Positions 10,895 to 22,960 of a stretch of 64,000 bases of DNA are shown one piece after another. Source of the stretch: Aurelia coerulea (Eukaryota > Cnidaria > Scyphozoa > Semaeostomeae > Ulmaridae); assembly GCA_039566865.1 (NCBI GenBank), contig CM076947.1, positions 6,889,501 through 6,953,500 on the forward strand. Direction: 5' to 3'. The notes beneath the pieces are model-generated. The model was not told where the DNA came from. It saw only the letters and a program-made list of their open reading frames with translations, and made no database searches. Positions within the stretch are counted from its first letter, which is position 1. The number at the start of each line of letters is the position of its first letter. Both the position numbers and the translations under genes were made by a program.

Positions 10895-11512
10895 TTTGCT
10901 TATTAGATTGTTTTGTAAATAAGATTATTTAATTTTGTATGCTTTTCTTTTAATTTAGTTATTGTATGTATTTGCACGGCCCACTGTAAATCAGTCCTTT
11001 GACTGACGTGGCTACCGTGCCTAAAGAAGTTAAAATCAAATCAAATCAAATCAAATCAAATCTAATCCACCAGGCACAAGGATTAGGTTACATAGTAGTT
11101 CAGTAAAAATAGCACCAAATTTCAGTCTGTGTCATTGTATTAGCTGAATGAATTTGAAGTAATAATACTTGCTGAAATCGGTCATGACAAAAGTTTTTGA
11201 AAATTCATTTGCAGAGATTTCTTTTTGAGTTAATTGAACTTTTGTTTCAAAATATGCTGAAAGAGCTCTCGCCAGACACTAAACAAAGAATTGGACTTTG
11301 ATGTAATATTAGAAATATTTCACTCATTGACCTTTATTAACAAGAACTTTATCATGTGCACTTTTTGTTTTCATGAAAAGCTAGTCAGGGGGTAAAAAAT
11401 TTGACAATCTATTTGCTTTCACCCACGTGTACACCAAAAATTGTTTAACAGATGGTATTTACTCATGACATTTTAAACATTTCAAACATTTTAGGTTGAA
11501 GCGAATTCTTAC

Positions 11513-11804
11513 CATTCACTATATACCTCCTGCCCACGAACCTAGGCTCAAAAATCTCAAACTGCTCACTGTCCGACCATCCGTGGGTAAAACCTGTTAA
11601 AGTGCTAACCTTCCTCTCTCGTATATACGGATACTTATCCCTAGGAAAAGTATTAGTATCAAAATTCTCACCATTATCAAAATCCGTATACGTAAGGCCT
11701 GCATCGTCGCTTACGTTTTCGCTCAATAATCCATCGATGACACCATCCGCCTCTGCTCTATATATAGCATCAGTGGCTTCATCAAACTCAAACATATTCA
11801 TCAA
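11513..11804 (-). CDS. First coding exon of an unrecognised acidic protein
   Basis: Minus-strand ATG at 11804. The frame is open to 11463, but a GTAAGA splice donor at 11512/11511 follows a tyrosine/arginine-rich segment (VGRRYIVN), so the exon probably ends near 11513. The protein is acidic (many D/E), with no domain I recognise. Any next exon would lie towards 11062, where LINE B ends and may have removed it. It is divergent from the RING gene at 12032, and the 227 bases between their ATGs hold a symmetrical ACGTA array. Confidence 0.45.
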
Positions 11805-11913
11805 GCTAAACGAACTACCGATAATGCGCCATTGCGAAAGAACCGAACAAAGTGACTCCTAACTTCCTCCACCGCTGCTTTTGTAGCAAGAGCACTTGTA
11901 AACGGACACGTGT

Positions 11914-11976
11914 ACGTATTTTACGTATTTTACGTAAAATACGTAAAAATACGTAAAAATACGTAAAAAATACGTA
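11914..11976. promoter_or_regulatory. ACGTA-box array in a divergent promoter
   Basis: Seven ACGTA boxes lie in 63 bases, separated by A/T runs, around the perfect palindrome ATTTTACGTAAAAT. The array sits 56-118 bases before the RING-gene ATG and about 110-170 bases before the minus-strand ATG at 11804, so it can serve both directions. TACGTA-type sites resemble bZIP/CRE half-sites; which factor binds is not known from the sequence. Confidence 0.5.
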
Positions 11977-12031
11977 TTTGAAAATTAATATAAATTAATG
12001 TGACAGTCGTCATTTTTCAGTTGTTTCCATC

Positions 12032-13314
12032 ATGGATGGTCGCAACAGAAATCAGGCGTTATTGTCTTCCTTGATAAACAGAATCAATTCTGTGGAACGT
12101 TTGCCTGTTTCTCTTCCTATTCGTACCATTCCGCCTCGTCGTGATGACAACGAAAAATGCTTAATATGCTTTGAACCGTGGAGCGAAATCTTAAGCGATG
12201 TTTCTCAAAGGCAATGGAATACAAACGAAGAATGCGGACATACTATTTGCACCAACTGTTATTTCACATTGACTATCGTGCCTGGCGATGATGATGATTA
12301 TGATGATGATGATATCGAGTCACAGGATTTTACCACTGGACATAACGTCGGAAAAAGCTGAAAAAAATCACCAAGTGTCCTGCATGCAGAGTTGAATCGC
12401 ACAATAATGTCGGCGACAACGTTTTGTTAAATAAATGGGAGTATTTATTCACGTTAAATAAGAAAAGCGACAATACAAAGATAACAACATTGGTCGATCG
12501 AGTTGACGATTTAGAGAAGAGAGAACTGGATTTAGTAGAAGAGGTTTCCAAGTACAAGAAAATAGATGTAATCGTTATGGAAAATGATCTGGATGAAGCT
12601 AAAGAAGAGGTACATGAGGTTAAGGGAATGAACGAAGACTTATCAAAAGAAAATGAGTTGTTACGAGATAAAACCACTGCCATGGCAAAAACAATCGAAA
12701 ACCTCTCCGAAAACTTGATTGCGCTGAAACGGAAGCATAAGCACGAATTAGAGTTAATGAAAGTTGAAATGACGATGTCAACAGAACGTTCAAAGACCCT
12801 ATTAGCAACAAGCAAGATCATCAAATCAGACATATTCTCCTTTGCACAACAACTTTTGGACAAAGCTAGCGAGGTGAAAGTTACACACGAATTAACAGAA
12901 GCGAGCCTCGAAATGCAATTGGCGGATATCTTAGATAAGGTAAAAGTGGCAAAAGTACTCAATCCACTGCCTGAACACTTAGAAGACGACCTGAAAGACC
13001 ACCTACGCTCCAAGCTAAACACGGCACTCCTGAACACCGCAACGGATGCTTACACGGACACCTACCTGAACGTTTTAGCTATTAACACTTCTCGAGAACT
13101 AATATCATCCCCTTGCCTGGAGAACGCACTTACGAAGGTAATGAAAGTGCACATTGCAAACTGTACCGATCAATGCAAAGCCCTCCAACAGACATATCGC
13201 AACTTAGAGGGAAATATAACGACGTTAGAAGAGTGCGTGCGAACGTCGAAAGAACATTTAACGCGACGTGAAGGGAAATCAGTGCAACTTATACTGCCAC
13301 GAACCGCTCGTTGA
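12032..13314 (+). pseudogene. RING-finger / coiled-coil gene with a frameshift
   Basis: ATG at 12032 follows an A/T-rich leader. The first frame has CLIC, then CGHTICTNC and an acidic run of D residues, and stops at 12361. The last RING pair, CPAC, lies just after this in another frame (KKITKCPACR, from 12346), which then runs to 13314 as a long charged coiled coil (heptad-like L/E/K content, about codons 20-190). RING plus coiled coil is the layout of TRIM-like ubiquitin ligases, but no B-box is visible. The shift falls in GGAAAAAGCTGAAAAAAATC, an A-rich slippery-looking stretch. It could be decay, a tiny intron, or frameshifting. A second possible shift near 13280 would add a CNLYCHEPLVDPC segment. 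Confidence 0.6.
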
Positions 13315-13317
13315 TCC

Positions 13318-14113
13318 ATGCCCGTCCTACAGCCAATGGAAGGTCGAACTTATGCAAATCATTATGCGAAGTCAGGATGGTTAAATTCTTTGTTTGTCTT
13401 ACCGACCGCTAAATACATAGATAGGAAAGAAGTGGCAGATTATCTGAAGGGATTCTTACCAACGTTGACATCCCGAAAGAGGGGAGCATCCATATTCAGT
13501 GATGACGTGCCTCCGTGGAAATTGCCGTCGTTTTCGAGCACATTCACTACCGTTACCACCCCGTGTAGCGCACCGCTTCCTTCATTAATCCCGTTGAGAG
13601 CTCCAGTCAAAGCCGCCTCCCGTCCAATGTTGCAACTCCCCCGCCTCCATCCGCCATTCGCCGTTTGGAGTTTGACGTTGAAGAAGAGGATCCTGGTGCA
13701 GCGGTGTTGCGGCAAGATTGTAATTGCGAAATGATGAGGATTGGTTGCAGTTGCGTGGGGCATGAGTATGTGCAATTGCACCTGCACCTACACCAAAGCC
13801 TCGACATGATGCATTAGAGAAGAAGAGAGCAGAGATTGATACTGCTAAGGCTGAGGCTGAAAGTAAGTTTGAGTTAACGACGGAGGAGGGCTATCGTGGT
13901 GGAATCGCATACTTTTGTTGGTTGTGGAATCGCAGCCATTCATGCCACCGCAAAGTTCTTCGCATGATGAAATGTCGACTGCAGCAGGTTTGCTTTGCGT
14001 TGCTGCCGAATGGAGCAAAGTGCAGGAGTGACAAGCATACGTTCGTTGAACATGAAAACATACAGTCTCGCCTCGTTCGTCTGTCTTCTTGGCGCCAAAA
14101 TGAGCGCAATTGA
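13318..14113 (+). other. Degraded coding region downstream of the RING gene
   Basis: Three consecutive frames each look partly protein-like: 13318-13734; a frame around 13590-13818 with a CNCEMMRIGCSC motif; and a frame from about 13795 to 14113 (EKKRAEIDTAKAEAESKFEL, then Cys/His-rich). No single frame spans the region, and no domain is recognised. It may be the decayed 3' half of the RING/coiled-coil gene or a neighbouring gene. Confidence 0.3.
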
Positions 14114-14868
14114 ACACGAGCCTCGACTTCATGCTGTGGCTACGCTTGATTAACTCTGTATTTGCAGCAACCTTTTTATTTGCAGCAACTTTTTTATTTG
14201 CATGAACCTTGCTGTTACGTGCAGCTATTTTTGTTTGCGGTCACCTTATTTTTCAATTAATATTGATTAAATAAGCATTTACGTCGATTTTGAATTGATT
14301 TCCCACTTGGTATCAAAAAATTTATGGATATTCGAAATATTTATCAGTGAGCCTTGTGGGCCACCGTATCTTTACCGTGTTTTACATTCATGATAGACTT
14401 GCTCCAAGCAAAGTCAAATTGAAAGTCAAACTGACCTTTCTCTCCACCCTGCATAATATAGCAGGTTTTCCGTCATTGCTGACTTCCACAATTTACAATA
14501 TTTATGGCAGTTTTGTATACGCCATATATCATTTAACATCAATCACGTAGCAATTACATGAACGTTTTCATAAATCAAAATCATCAACGATTCTAGGATT
14601 CTGAGGTTTGGGAATAATATATATTACCATATGATAAATAACAAAAAGGCTTAAAGTCTACAATCATAAAAGTAGACTTTGATTATTGGGATGGTTTTGG
14701 TGTTGTTGCCAATTATAAAGCAACGGTCTATAGATGGCAGACTGCAATTGTCAAGGCAGCGACGAAATGTGGAGCACATCATAATCAGGAGGGGTATATG
14801 TTTAAAAATAAAATTCTACTGGCGATATGGCAAGGTTTTAAAGTACAATAGAAGGCAGCAAATCTATT
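14114..14868. other. Non-coding stretch
   Basis: AT-rich DNA with a small direct repeat (TTTTTATTTGCAGCAAC-like, 14160-14200). I see no gene or mobile-element end before the inverted repeat at 14869. Confidence 0.5.
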
Positions 14869-15047
14869 CTGGACTTGCTACAAGTCTCTCTCTCTTTTTT
14901 AGTCCGAATTGTCCGGATAATGCGAAACAGAAAACGGAAAATGCGAAACGGAAAATGACGCGAAACGGAAAATAAAAAAAGAAAAAAAGAGAAGGAGGGG
15001 AGGAGAGAAAGACTTGTAATACTCGTCCACCAAAGCGAGGCTGCATG
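14869..15047 (+). repeat. Left terminal inverted repeat of the Academ-like element
   Basis: It matches the reverse complement of 32308-32470 from CTGGACTTGC at the outside to CCAAAGCGAGGCTGCATG at the inside. Both arms share AGTCCGAATTGTC and ACTTGTAATACTCGTCCACC blocks; the middle differs (GCGAAACGGAAAAT repeats here). A small GACTTG-CTA-CAAGTC palindrome lies at the very end, a possible transposase-binding site. Confidence 0.85.
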
Positions 15048-17257
15048 ATCTTTGAGCGCGAAACTGCAACGGGGGGTAGTCTCTTCTCTTTTTAATTTTA
15101 TCGTTCATCTTGGCAAAATGGCGGCGGGAAGTGCAAAAACACCACAGCTTCAAGGAAACTGCCAATTTACGGAATATCTGTCTCCTGTCTCCAAGTTGCC
15201 ACGATATATGTGTTTTATGCCTCCAAGATGTCAAGGAAATTTCAAAGAAACCCAGTGATATAAAAATTAGAATCTGGGATGTCGAAAAAAGAGTCGTAAC
15301 AAGAGCTGGTGATTCGCTCCAGCAGTATTTGGGAATCACTCTAACTTCTCAAGACTTCCGAGTCGTTTGCAAAAACTGTAATCGTCAGGTTAATTCTGCA
15401 ATCCAAGTGAGACATAAAAAGAAGCAAATTTTCGAAGAGGGTCGACTCAGGAGTTCAAACTTTGTGCGAAGGAGTGTGAAGAGGCTGGCACTTCACAGTC
15501 CTAATCAAATTGATGCTCAGAAAAAAATGGTCAGGAAACCAGCCAAGAGACACAGACTTAATTTCACAGGAGAGACGACTATGCAATCAGTTGGAAACGA
15601 AAACGACCAGTTTGTTTCATTATCATTAGCTGAGGACAGTGGTACCAACAGAGACACAGCAGTTAATGTAAGTAAAACTATAATGTCTTCTTGTTTTTGT
15701 TTGTTACCCTGCAGATTTGCAGATTTATTTTTGAGCTTTTCAAAAGTCCTTTCAGTTTTGTCAAAGGGCTAAAAATTTATATGAAATTTACAGGCAAAAG
15801 CTAAAAATACCCCACCAGGCTGAAAATGGCTTGGATAGCATAAAAAGGTCAATATGACCTTGTTTCCATGTACAGTATGTATGTCTGTATATAAAATTTG
15901 CCATGAAAAGTCTATTATAAAACAGTTGGAAGAAAAAAGGAGATATCTTATTACATGTGTACGATATACAGATATAGAATGGTCCAAAATAGTCCCTCAT
16001 TTCCATAAATCGTAAGCAATAGTTTGTATTAGTTTGTCTTATAAATTTAGGGCTCTGTTGTGTTTTAGAAAACATAGCCATGCCGGATATGCAGGTTTAT
16101 CTAAAATTCTGAAATATTTGTTTTGCAGAAAAACTGTTCATGTTTGACAACATTGCCAGAACATTATGTTTCTTGTCTTCGCAATATGGTAGCAAAGAAT
16201 ATTCCTGCCATAGCACACTGCATTTGGGCTGACAAAAAGTTGAAAGAAGAAATGCAAAAGCTTTTATTTCAAGAAATTGATTTGGAGTTGAAAGGTTTAT
16301 GTTCAAATTCAGACACAATCTTCCGAACAGAATGTGTTGATTCCTTGGCCAAAAAGATTGACTATGAGGCACAAGAAAAAGAACTTTGGACCAGATGCCC
16401 AACATTTGCTGGTGCTATTTTCTCTGCTGGATGCAATAAATGAAATTTGAAACGAAATAAACTAAAAAAAGAGGAGAGTGTCAGACCAAGAATTATGACA
16501 GCTGTTGGTATTCTCCTTCACTCCCGTAGTCAAAGAATGAATTTGCATCAGTTACTACATTCTCTTGTTTTACGAAGAGCAGGTGCCAAAAAATCCGCTT
16601 TTTTGAGACTGAATGCACTATCAGTTTCATTATCATATCCTGATACACTCAAGAAGCAATCAGCAATGGGCGTGGGCTTCGATAGTGCTGTACTTGAATG
16701 GATAAAAGAAGTAGCAGAAGAAGAAACACATTCTGACTGGGATATCATTGAAATTGAAGAGCAGAAAGCAAGTAATGAAAAGGCTGGCCCTTGTACTACC
16801 TTCACGGCAAGAAAGGGCAAAATTTCCTTATAGTTTCTAGGTAGGAATCTTGTAGGAAACGGACAGTTTCCACGGGTGTACTACGAGGAAATTATGAGGA
16901 GACGTCAAATTTCCTCCAACGTTTCCAATGGGGAAAATCATCGGAAAGGAACATTTCCGTTTCCCCACAATTTCCAAATTCGACTTTTTGTTAAAAATCT
17001 TAGATTCTTACATTTCTTGCTTCTTGGAATACTTTTAAGTAGAACATGAACGCGATTTTACTCAAACAGTCATCATTTTCTCCAACTTTATCCATTCCCG
17101 TTGGCAGAGGGAACAAACTAGAACTTGCCTCGCAATTTCAGTTTAACAGAAGAGTTCAATAATGCAAATATGATAATAATAATCAATCTCTATTTGTCTA
17201 TAACAAATAATAAGTTATCGTCAATCAAATAAACTGCAGGAAATATACTCAATTGTT

Positions 17258-17929
17258 AGGCCTCTTCCACACGTACATTAGGTTAGTTCCATCTAAATGT
17301 ACCCATTTCAAGCGAAAGATTTATTAAGATGGTGTAAAAAGGGGAACTTCTTTTCGATTTTTCAAACAGTGACCATAATTTGCTCGTCCAAGTACGGTTA
17401 TGTTAAGAAACTTATCAATATATTATCTACCTCAATTTGTGGGATTTCGTCCAAACAAGTTGAATTTATCATTTTCAGATCGCCGGACAGTGGAAAATAT
17501 TTTCACACAGATTTCGGATAACATATTTCTCAGATTTTCGGGCTTTGCCATTGCATAAGATTTCAGATCATACTTCGGATACAAGGAGAAAGGAACGACT
17601 TTTTGGACTCTATTGAAACATGTTAGCGGATTTTTCTGAACCTTTGGTCGAATTTCGTTATTCCTCAATTTCATTTCGCTTGAAGACAATAAGGATGGGG
17701 GCTTGTTTTGAGTGGGTGCTGGAAAAATAGAAATATGGTAATTCACGAATTTTCCCTGTCCCTGTTCCAACACTGTATACTAACTAGAATCTCCGGAATC
17801 TTCAGGGTCTACGAGGGCACATCATTAATGCATGCTTGCCCATAGCAGATATGGGTCATGTTTTTCATCGATGCATTTTCATATTGATGCGTTTTCAAAT
17901 GCACCTGGTACGTGTGGATGTGGCCTTAG
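17258..17929. repeat. MITE-like element in transposase intron 2
   Basis: The ends are inverted: TAGGCCTCTTCCACACGTAC at the left and GTACGTGTGGATGTGGCCTTA at the right (reverse complement TAAGGCCACATCCACACGTA). About 670 bases, with no coding content. I see no convincing target duplication. TIR shape suggests a hAT-type non-autonomous element. Confidence 0.55.
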
Positions 17930-18244
17930 CCATATGAGTCTACTGTTAAGTCCGCACTGACATACCTGAGAACAAAATGTATCTCAAATTAACAAGATAA
18001 AACTACCAAATTCAGATTAGTATCGATTTTGGGACAAACTTCTTCAGAATAGTTATTGAGAGATCCTTTTGAAGTAACACACACGATAATCATTTGGTTA
18101 GCAAGGAGACTACCAGTTTTGGGACAGTTATACTTTAATGGAAACCTGTTTTAAGCAACGACTTTCATGAAATTTCCGATTTTTAGGATAAACATCATCA
18201 GTGACGATCTAATTCAAAACTTGCAGCCAAAATTAAAGGTGTTG

Positions 18245-18420
18245 TGGTGCAGTGGAGTAATCCTCTGATTATGCAAGCAGAACAGTCAAGCAGATAGGGT
18301 TCAATGCCCAGTAGGGCGCCGTGACAAGGGGTCGTGGACTTGATTAGCACTTAGCTACTTCTGTGATTCCAGCGTTTGGTGCTAGAACTGCAACTTCTAT
18401 TGAAGCAAGATAGCAACAAA
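18245..18420 (+). mobile_element. tRNA-derived SINE (A and B boxes)
   Basis: TGGTGCAGTGG (18245-18255) fits the Pol III A box, and GGTTCAATGCC (18298-18308) fits the B box in the same orientation. The spacing and lack of a cloverleaf argue against a working tRNA gene and for a tRNA-derived SINE head. The body would run on towards about 18420, where AAAAACGTGCAATAAAAAG follows. Confidence 0.5.
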
Positions 18421-19859
18421 AACGTGCAATAAAAAGATCAGTAATGGGACAAAGTTGATACATACAAATTTTTCAGCAAAATGGTATTGGTCAAAAGTAT
18501 GATGATTGCCCCAGTGTAACATGCCCACCCTTGGACTCAATCTATGTACAGAGTGTATCCCAAAAAAGCTTTGTGCAGTCTGTCTGCACCACATTGTTGC
18601 AATCAATTGTCTGTAGTTTATTCAAATAGGGTTTCATATGCTAAGCCTTTCCTGCAAAAAATGTTCAGAAAGAAAAAACAACTGAAATCACAGCTCTTGG
18701 ACAGCAGGTGGGACACAGTACTTTTAGGACACTTTTGGTGGATTTTATTGATTCTTGCTATCATGGATTGAAGCATTTGAAAAGCCGAACAATGCAATGA
18801 TAACATTTTATACCACAACTTGCATCAAACTTCATCAGCACCTGACTACTACTATTCTCTGTACTACTTCTGCCAATGATGCAATTCAATCAGTTCATTT
18901 TCATTGTTCCCAAAATTTACCAAAGGCATTCCCAACATTTTTCACCAGACATCAGTTCTTCATTGACATCCATACGAATAAGTATTTTCTGGAGCAGCAT
19001 ATGCTTGCTTGTTGCTCCAACAGCTGAAAACAAAAGAACAGCTTTCTTGATGCAAAGACCCTACAGGCACAAAATACAGCAGCTAGTAAATCATTTCAAA
19101 GAAAAGATAAAAACTGAAAGTTTTTGTATTGATCAAAGTGATACTAATGCTGTGCAATCATTAAACAACCTCTTGTGCAACATGTGTTGCTATTATCTTT
19201 TGACGATAGATAGGTGCCAGTACTGAATATGTACTTAAAACACAGGTACTTGAGACTTTTGCCCGTACTTTTAAATCAACTCATAAAATGTTACAATCTT
19301 TCCATTTGTAAACTTGCATAATACCATATCTGTACATTTGTTTTGTTGAAAAGAACAACCCTAAGTGAGTGATGATGAACTAAGGTAAGAGACACTTGTT
19401 GCAAAACCTTTTAACTGGTTGTGCTTTAAAAGCAATCTCTCCCCTATTGTTCTGACCTTGGTTACTGCTTTATTTACCTTATTTACACTGCAGCTAAATT
19501 CATGCATCACTAAGTCTCTATAACCCTAATTTCTTTGGATAAAGCGAATTAACACCAACTTCTGGAATATACAATAGAGATCTTTATCGGTTTTATTTTC
19601 ATTCATCAAAGGGGACCGATTGCCTTTAAAGCAATGAATTATATCTATTTATTTTGTTATTTAAAAAGTTTTTAATTGTCTCTGCAGGCAAATAAATTTC
19701 AAGAAGTTGTATGCATATACATCAATAAGTAGGTATCCAAAAATCAACTAAGAACAACGAAGAATGATATAGGATATTTACAAAGGATTCAAAGAAAAAT
19801 GTGTGAACTTGGTCCAGTGTATGATTTATCCTGGCATGTGAAAGTGAGAACATATTTCT

Positions 19860-22800
19860 GGCTCACCCAGTATCAAAATGAGTATAGCTCCTGTGTGACT
19901 TCATTGCCTCAGAACCATGGGGATCAGTATCGTATCAGGACGAAAATGATGGGAAATTCAAAGTCTTCAATTCAAAATTTTCAAAAATATGCTTCTTCCA
20001 TTTCTGTACCCTTCCAGCTTCCAAGATGTTTCAGACTAATCAATTAATGTCCACGATAAGGTGCTTCAATGTTATAATACTCAAATATAAGGAATAGCAA
20101 ATTAAAGGGAATTTGAACTAACCTGTTTCTCCTTGCTTTGCATTTACAATTTGACAGGAGCTTGGAGGAAGGAAAAAGAACAGTTTATCTGTAACCAACT
20201 CAAGAATACAAAAAAATGAAAATGAAAATTGGACGATGCTACTTGCATGGTTGAAAACAAATTGCTATGATCGCTGACCACTTGAACAAGTTCGTGCATT
20301 CAAGACGCAGAACTGTTTCACATATATTCAAAACTAAGAATAGAAATTGAAAATATGCTGGTCTAGCGCTCCACTCTTTCTCTCAACCACAAATGAAAAT
20401 TTTAAGTATGAAATTATGATCTTACCCGCTTTTCTCCTCAACCCTCTTAACTCTTCATGACGTCAGCAATTGAAGCTAGAGTGCTATGACTAAAGAGAAC
20501 AAGTTAGAAACTCCAACTTCTGAAAAAATGTCATGAAAATTGAAAATAGCAACCAGAATGATCATGTGAGCAAATCTATGAACTTTTGTCATTGAAGTAA
20601 CCAGGAGATAAAGATAAAATTGTCAGTTTTGAAAAGGAAGGAGTTCCTGCGTGATGGTTTTGATAGAAGTTAAATTTTGAAATAGCAGTTCATGAATTGC
20701 AGCATTATTTGGGTTGCTGTTATCCTTCAGCTACACAAAAAAACGAGTATAACTCCTGTGCAACATCAATGAGTCAGAAGCAGCTAATTATCCTATCAAG
20801 ATGAAAGGGATAGGATATTTGTTATAAATAGATACATGAAAGTCTTCAAACCAAACTTTTCTACAGGTTTCTTCCTTTTTTCTGTACCCTGTTAGCTTTC
20901 AAGACATTTCAGACAAATCAATTAATGTTCACAATAAGGTGCTTCAATGTTTAGATATCAGATCTTAGGAAAAGCAAATTAAAGGTAGTTGAACTAACTG
21001 GTTTCTCCTTTTTTTGCAATTTCAACTTGACAGGAGCTAGGAGGAAGAAAAATAACAGGTCATGTGTAACTAAGTCAAGAAATTAAAGTGGTAACTGGAA
21101 GATATTACTTGCATGGTTGCATGGTTGAAAACAAATTGCTATGAGCGCTGACCACTTGAACAAGTTCGTGCATTCAAGACGCAGAACTGTTTCACATATA
21201 TTCAAAACTAAGAATAGAAATTGAAAATATGCTGGTCTAGCGTTCAGCCCTTTATCTCAACAACCAGCAAAAATTTAATACTTGAAATTATGATCTTACC
21301 CGTTTTTCTCCTTTGCCCTCGTTTGACTCTTCCTGACAACAGCAATTGAAGCTAGAGTGCTATGGTGAAAGAGAACGAGTTAGAAACTCACATCATCTGA
21401 AAACATGCAATAAAGATTTAAACATAGCAGATAGAATGATCATGGGAGCAAATCTATGAATTTTTGCCATTGAATAACCTGGAGACCAAAATAAAAATTT
21501 CAGTTTTGACAATGAAAGTGATTCCCTGTATGATGGTTTCTCAAGTTACTTTTTGAAATAGCAGTTCATGAATTCAAGCATAAACAAAAAAAGGTGTTTG
21601 CTTGATTCAGTTTAAAACTTAGTATCACCAGAAGTTATGATGCAAAAAAAGCAAAAGTCAATATTTCTTCAAATACAAAAGTAACACTTGGTGCAGATGG
21701 ATGAGTTTCATTGTACGCTGAGGAGCATTCTGCACAATTGTTTACTGTTTTACATATGAAGCATAAACTCTTTGGGTTGTTGTTATCCTTCAGCTCCATA
21801 TAGAAAAATGCGTTAGCTCCTGTGCAATATCAATGACTCAGAACCAGGCAGATAAATATCCTATCAAGATGAAAGAGATTGGATATTTGCTATACATATA
21901 CATCAAAGTCTTCAAATAAAACTTTTTGACATGTTTCTTTCCTCCTTTCTGTGATGTGCTAGCTTTCAAGGGCTTTCAAACGAATGTCCACAATAAGATG
22001 TTTCTATGTTTCAGAACTTAGATATTTACGAAAATTAAATCAATTAGTGCCAGTCTGCAGAGTGTGGCAGCTGCACACACAAGATTCTTCACACAATTTT
22101 TATGTGCATGCTGATTTTGATTGAGATCTTTAGTTCACTCCTTTGAAAACAAAGGTTAAGCAAAGAACTTGCACGCAAGCACACCACTGCTTTGTTGGTC
22201 TGCATGCTCGTGAAATCTTGTTCAGAACTGCCATATGTATTCTGCAGACTGGGAATTGTGAACTCACCAGTTTTCTCCTTGCTTTGCAATTCTAACTTGA
22301 CAGGAGCATGTAGGAAGGAAAAAGAACAGTTCATTTGACACTAAGTCATAAGAATACAAAATTAAAGTGACAAATGAAGATGCTACTTGCGTGATTGAAA
22401 ACAAATTGCTATGATCGCTGACCACTTGAACAAGTTCGTGCATTCAAGACGCAGAACTGTTTCACATATATTCAAAACTAAGAATAGAAATTGAGAATAT
22501 GCTGGTCTAGCGTTCCACTCTTTGTCTCAATCACCCTACAGGGAATCTGGGTGTGCCATGCGCCACAGATCTACGCCAATTCTTTTGTTCTATTGTTAAT
22601 TCCATTGCTTAGATTGGGTCTGTGCGCCACAGATGTGTGGCGCACCATACGCCAATTCCAGTCAATCACCAACAAGAGATTTATGTTTGAAACTATAATC
22701 TTACCCACTTTTCTCCTTCACCCTCTTGACTCTTCTTGAAGTCAGCCATTGAAGCCGGAGTGCTGTGATAAAAGAGAACAAGTTACAAACTCACATTACA

Positions 22801-22960
22801 CAGTGTCTTAAAAAATTAATGTAATGAAATTTGAAATATAGCAGCTTGTAGAGTGATAAAGTGGGAGCAAATTTTATGAACTTTTGTCATTGAAGTAATC
22901 GGAAGACCAAGATAAAATGTCAGTTTTGCCAATGAAGGAGTCCCTGTGTGTTTCTAGTGT
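19860..22960 (+). repeat. Three tandem ~0.9-1.15-kb units in intron 2
   Basis: Matching blocks recur at about 19870, 20750 and 21820 (GAGTATA-CTCCTGTGCAA...TATCCTATCAAGATGAAAG), then a TGACAGGAGC block, a 118-base conserved block, and a TTGAAGCTAGAGTGCTATG block near 20470, 21345 and 22750. The units have diverged in most of their length. No coding content is visible. Confidence 0.7.
20251..22512 (+). repeat. 118-base near-identical block in three copies
   Basis: Copies at 20251-20368, 21125-21242 and 22396-22512 begin TTGAAAACAAATTGCTATGA and end TATGCTGGTCTAGCG. By eye each differs from the others at only one or two positions (for example GATCGC/GAGCGC), whereas flanking DNA differs widely. 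Contrast of this kind can mean constraint (a small intronic RNA or binding region) or recent gene conversion. I could not identify convincing snoRNA boxes. Confidence 0.65.

Larger units (their letters stand above)
7536..11062 (+). mobile_element. LINE B: CR1/L2-type retrotransposon, degraded
   Basis: The order is an ORF1 esterase remnant (7536-7911), ORF2 with endonuclease and RT (8029-10894), a 3' UTR with a GC-rich hairpin-like segment around 10970-11020, and a terminal (ATCAA)n run at about 11033-11062. Terminal short tandem repeats are typical of this clade. LINE B differs from LINE A in both ORFs and in the 3' repeat, so two lineages are present. The 5' end is unclear. DNA between the 28S fragment and 7536 shows nothing I can name. 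Confidence 0.85.

Noticed and set aside
14869..14871. Target duplication for the Academ-like element
   Set aside because: Bases next to the two ends (ATT and GTG) do not match, and shifting the boundary gives no agreement.
14869..15047. GA- and CT-rich tracts near 14990 and 32350 as simple repeats
   Set aside because: They are parts of matching terminal inverted repeats, not independent microsatellites.
18241..18310. Functional tRNA gene
   Set aside because: A and B boxes are present but no acceptor stem or anticodon arm can be drawn; the SINE reading fits better.
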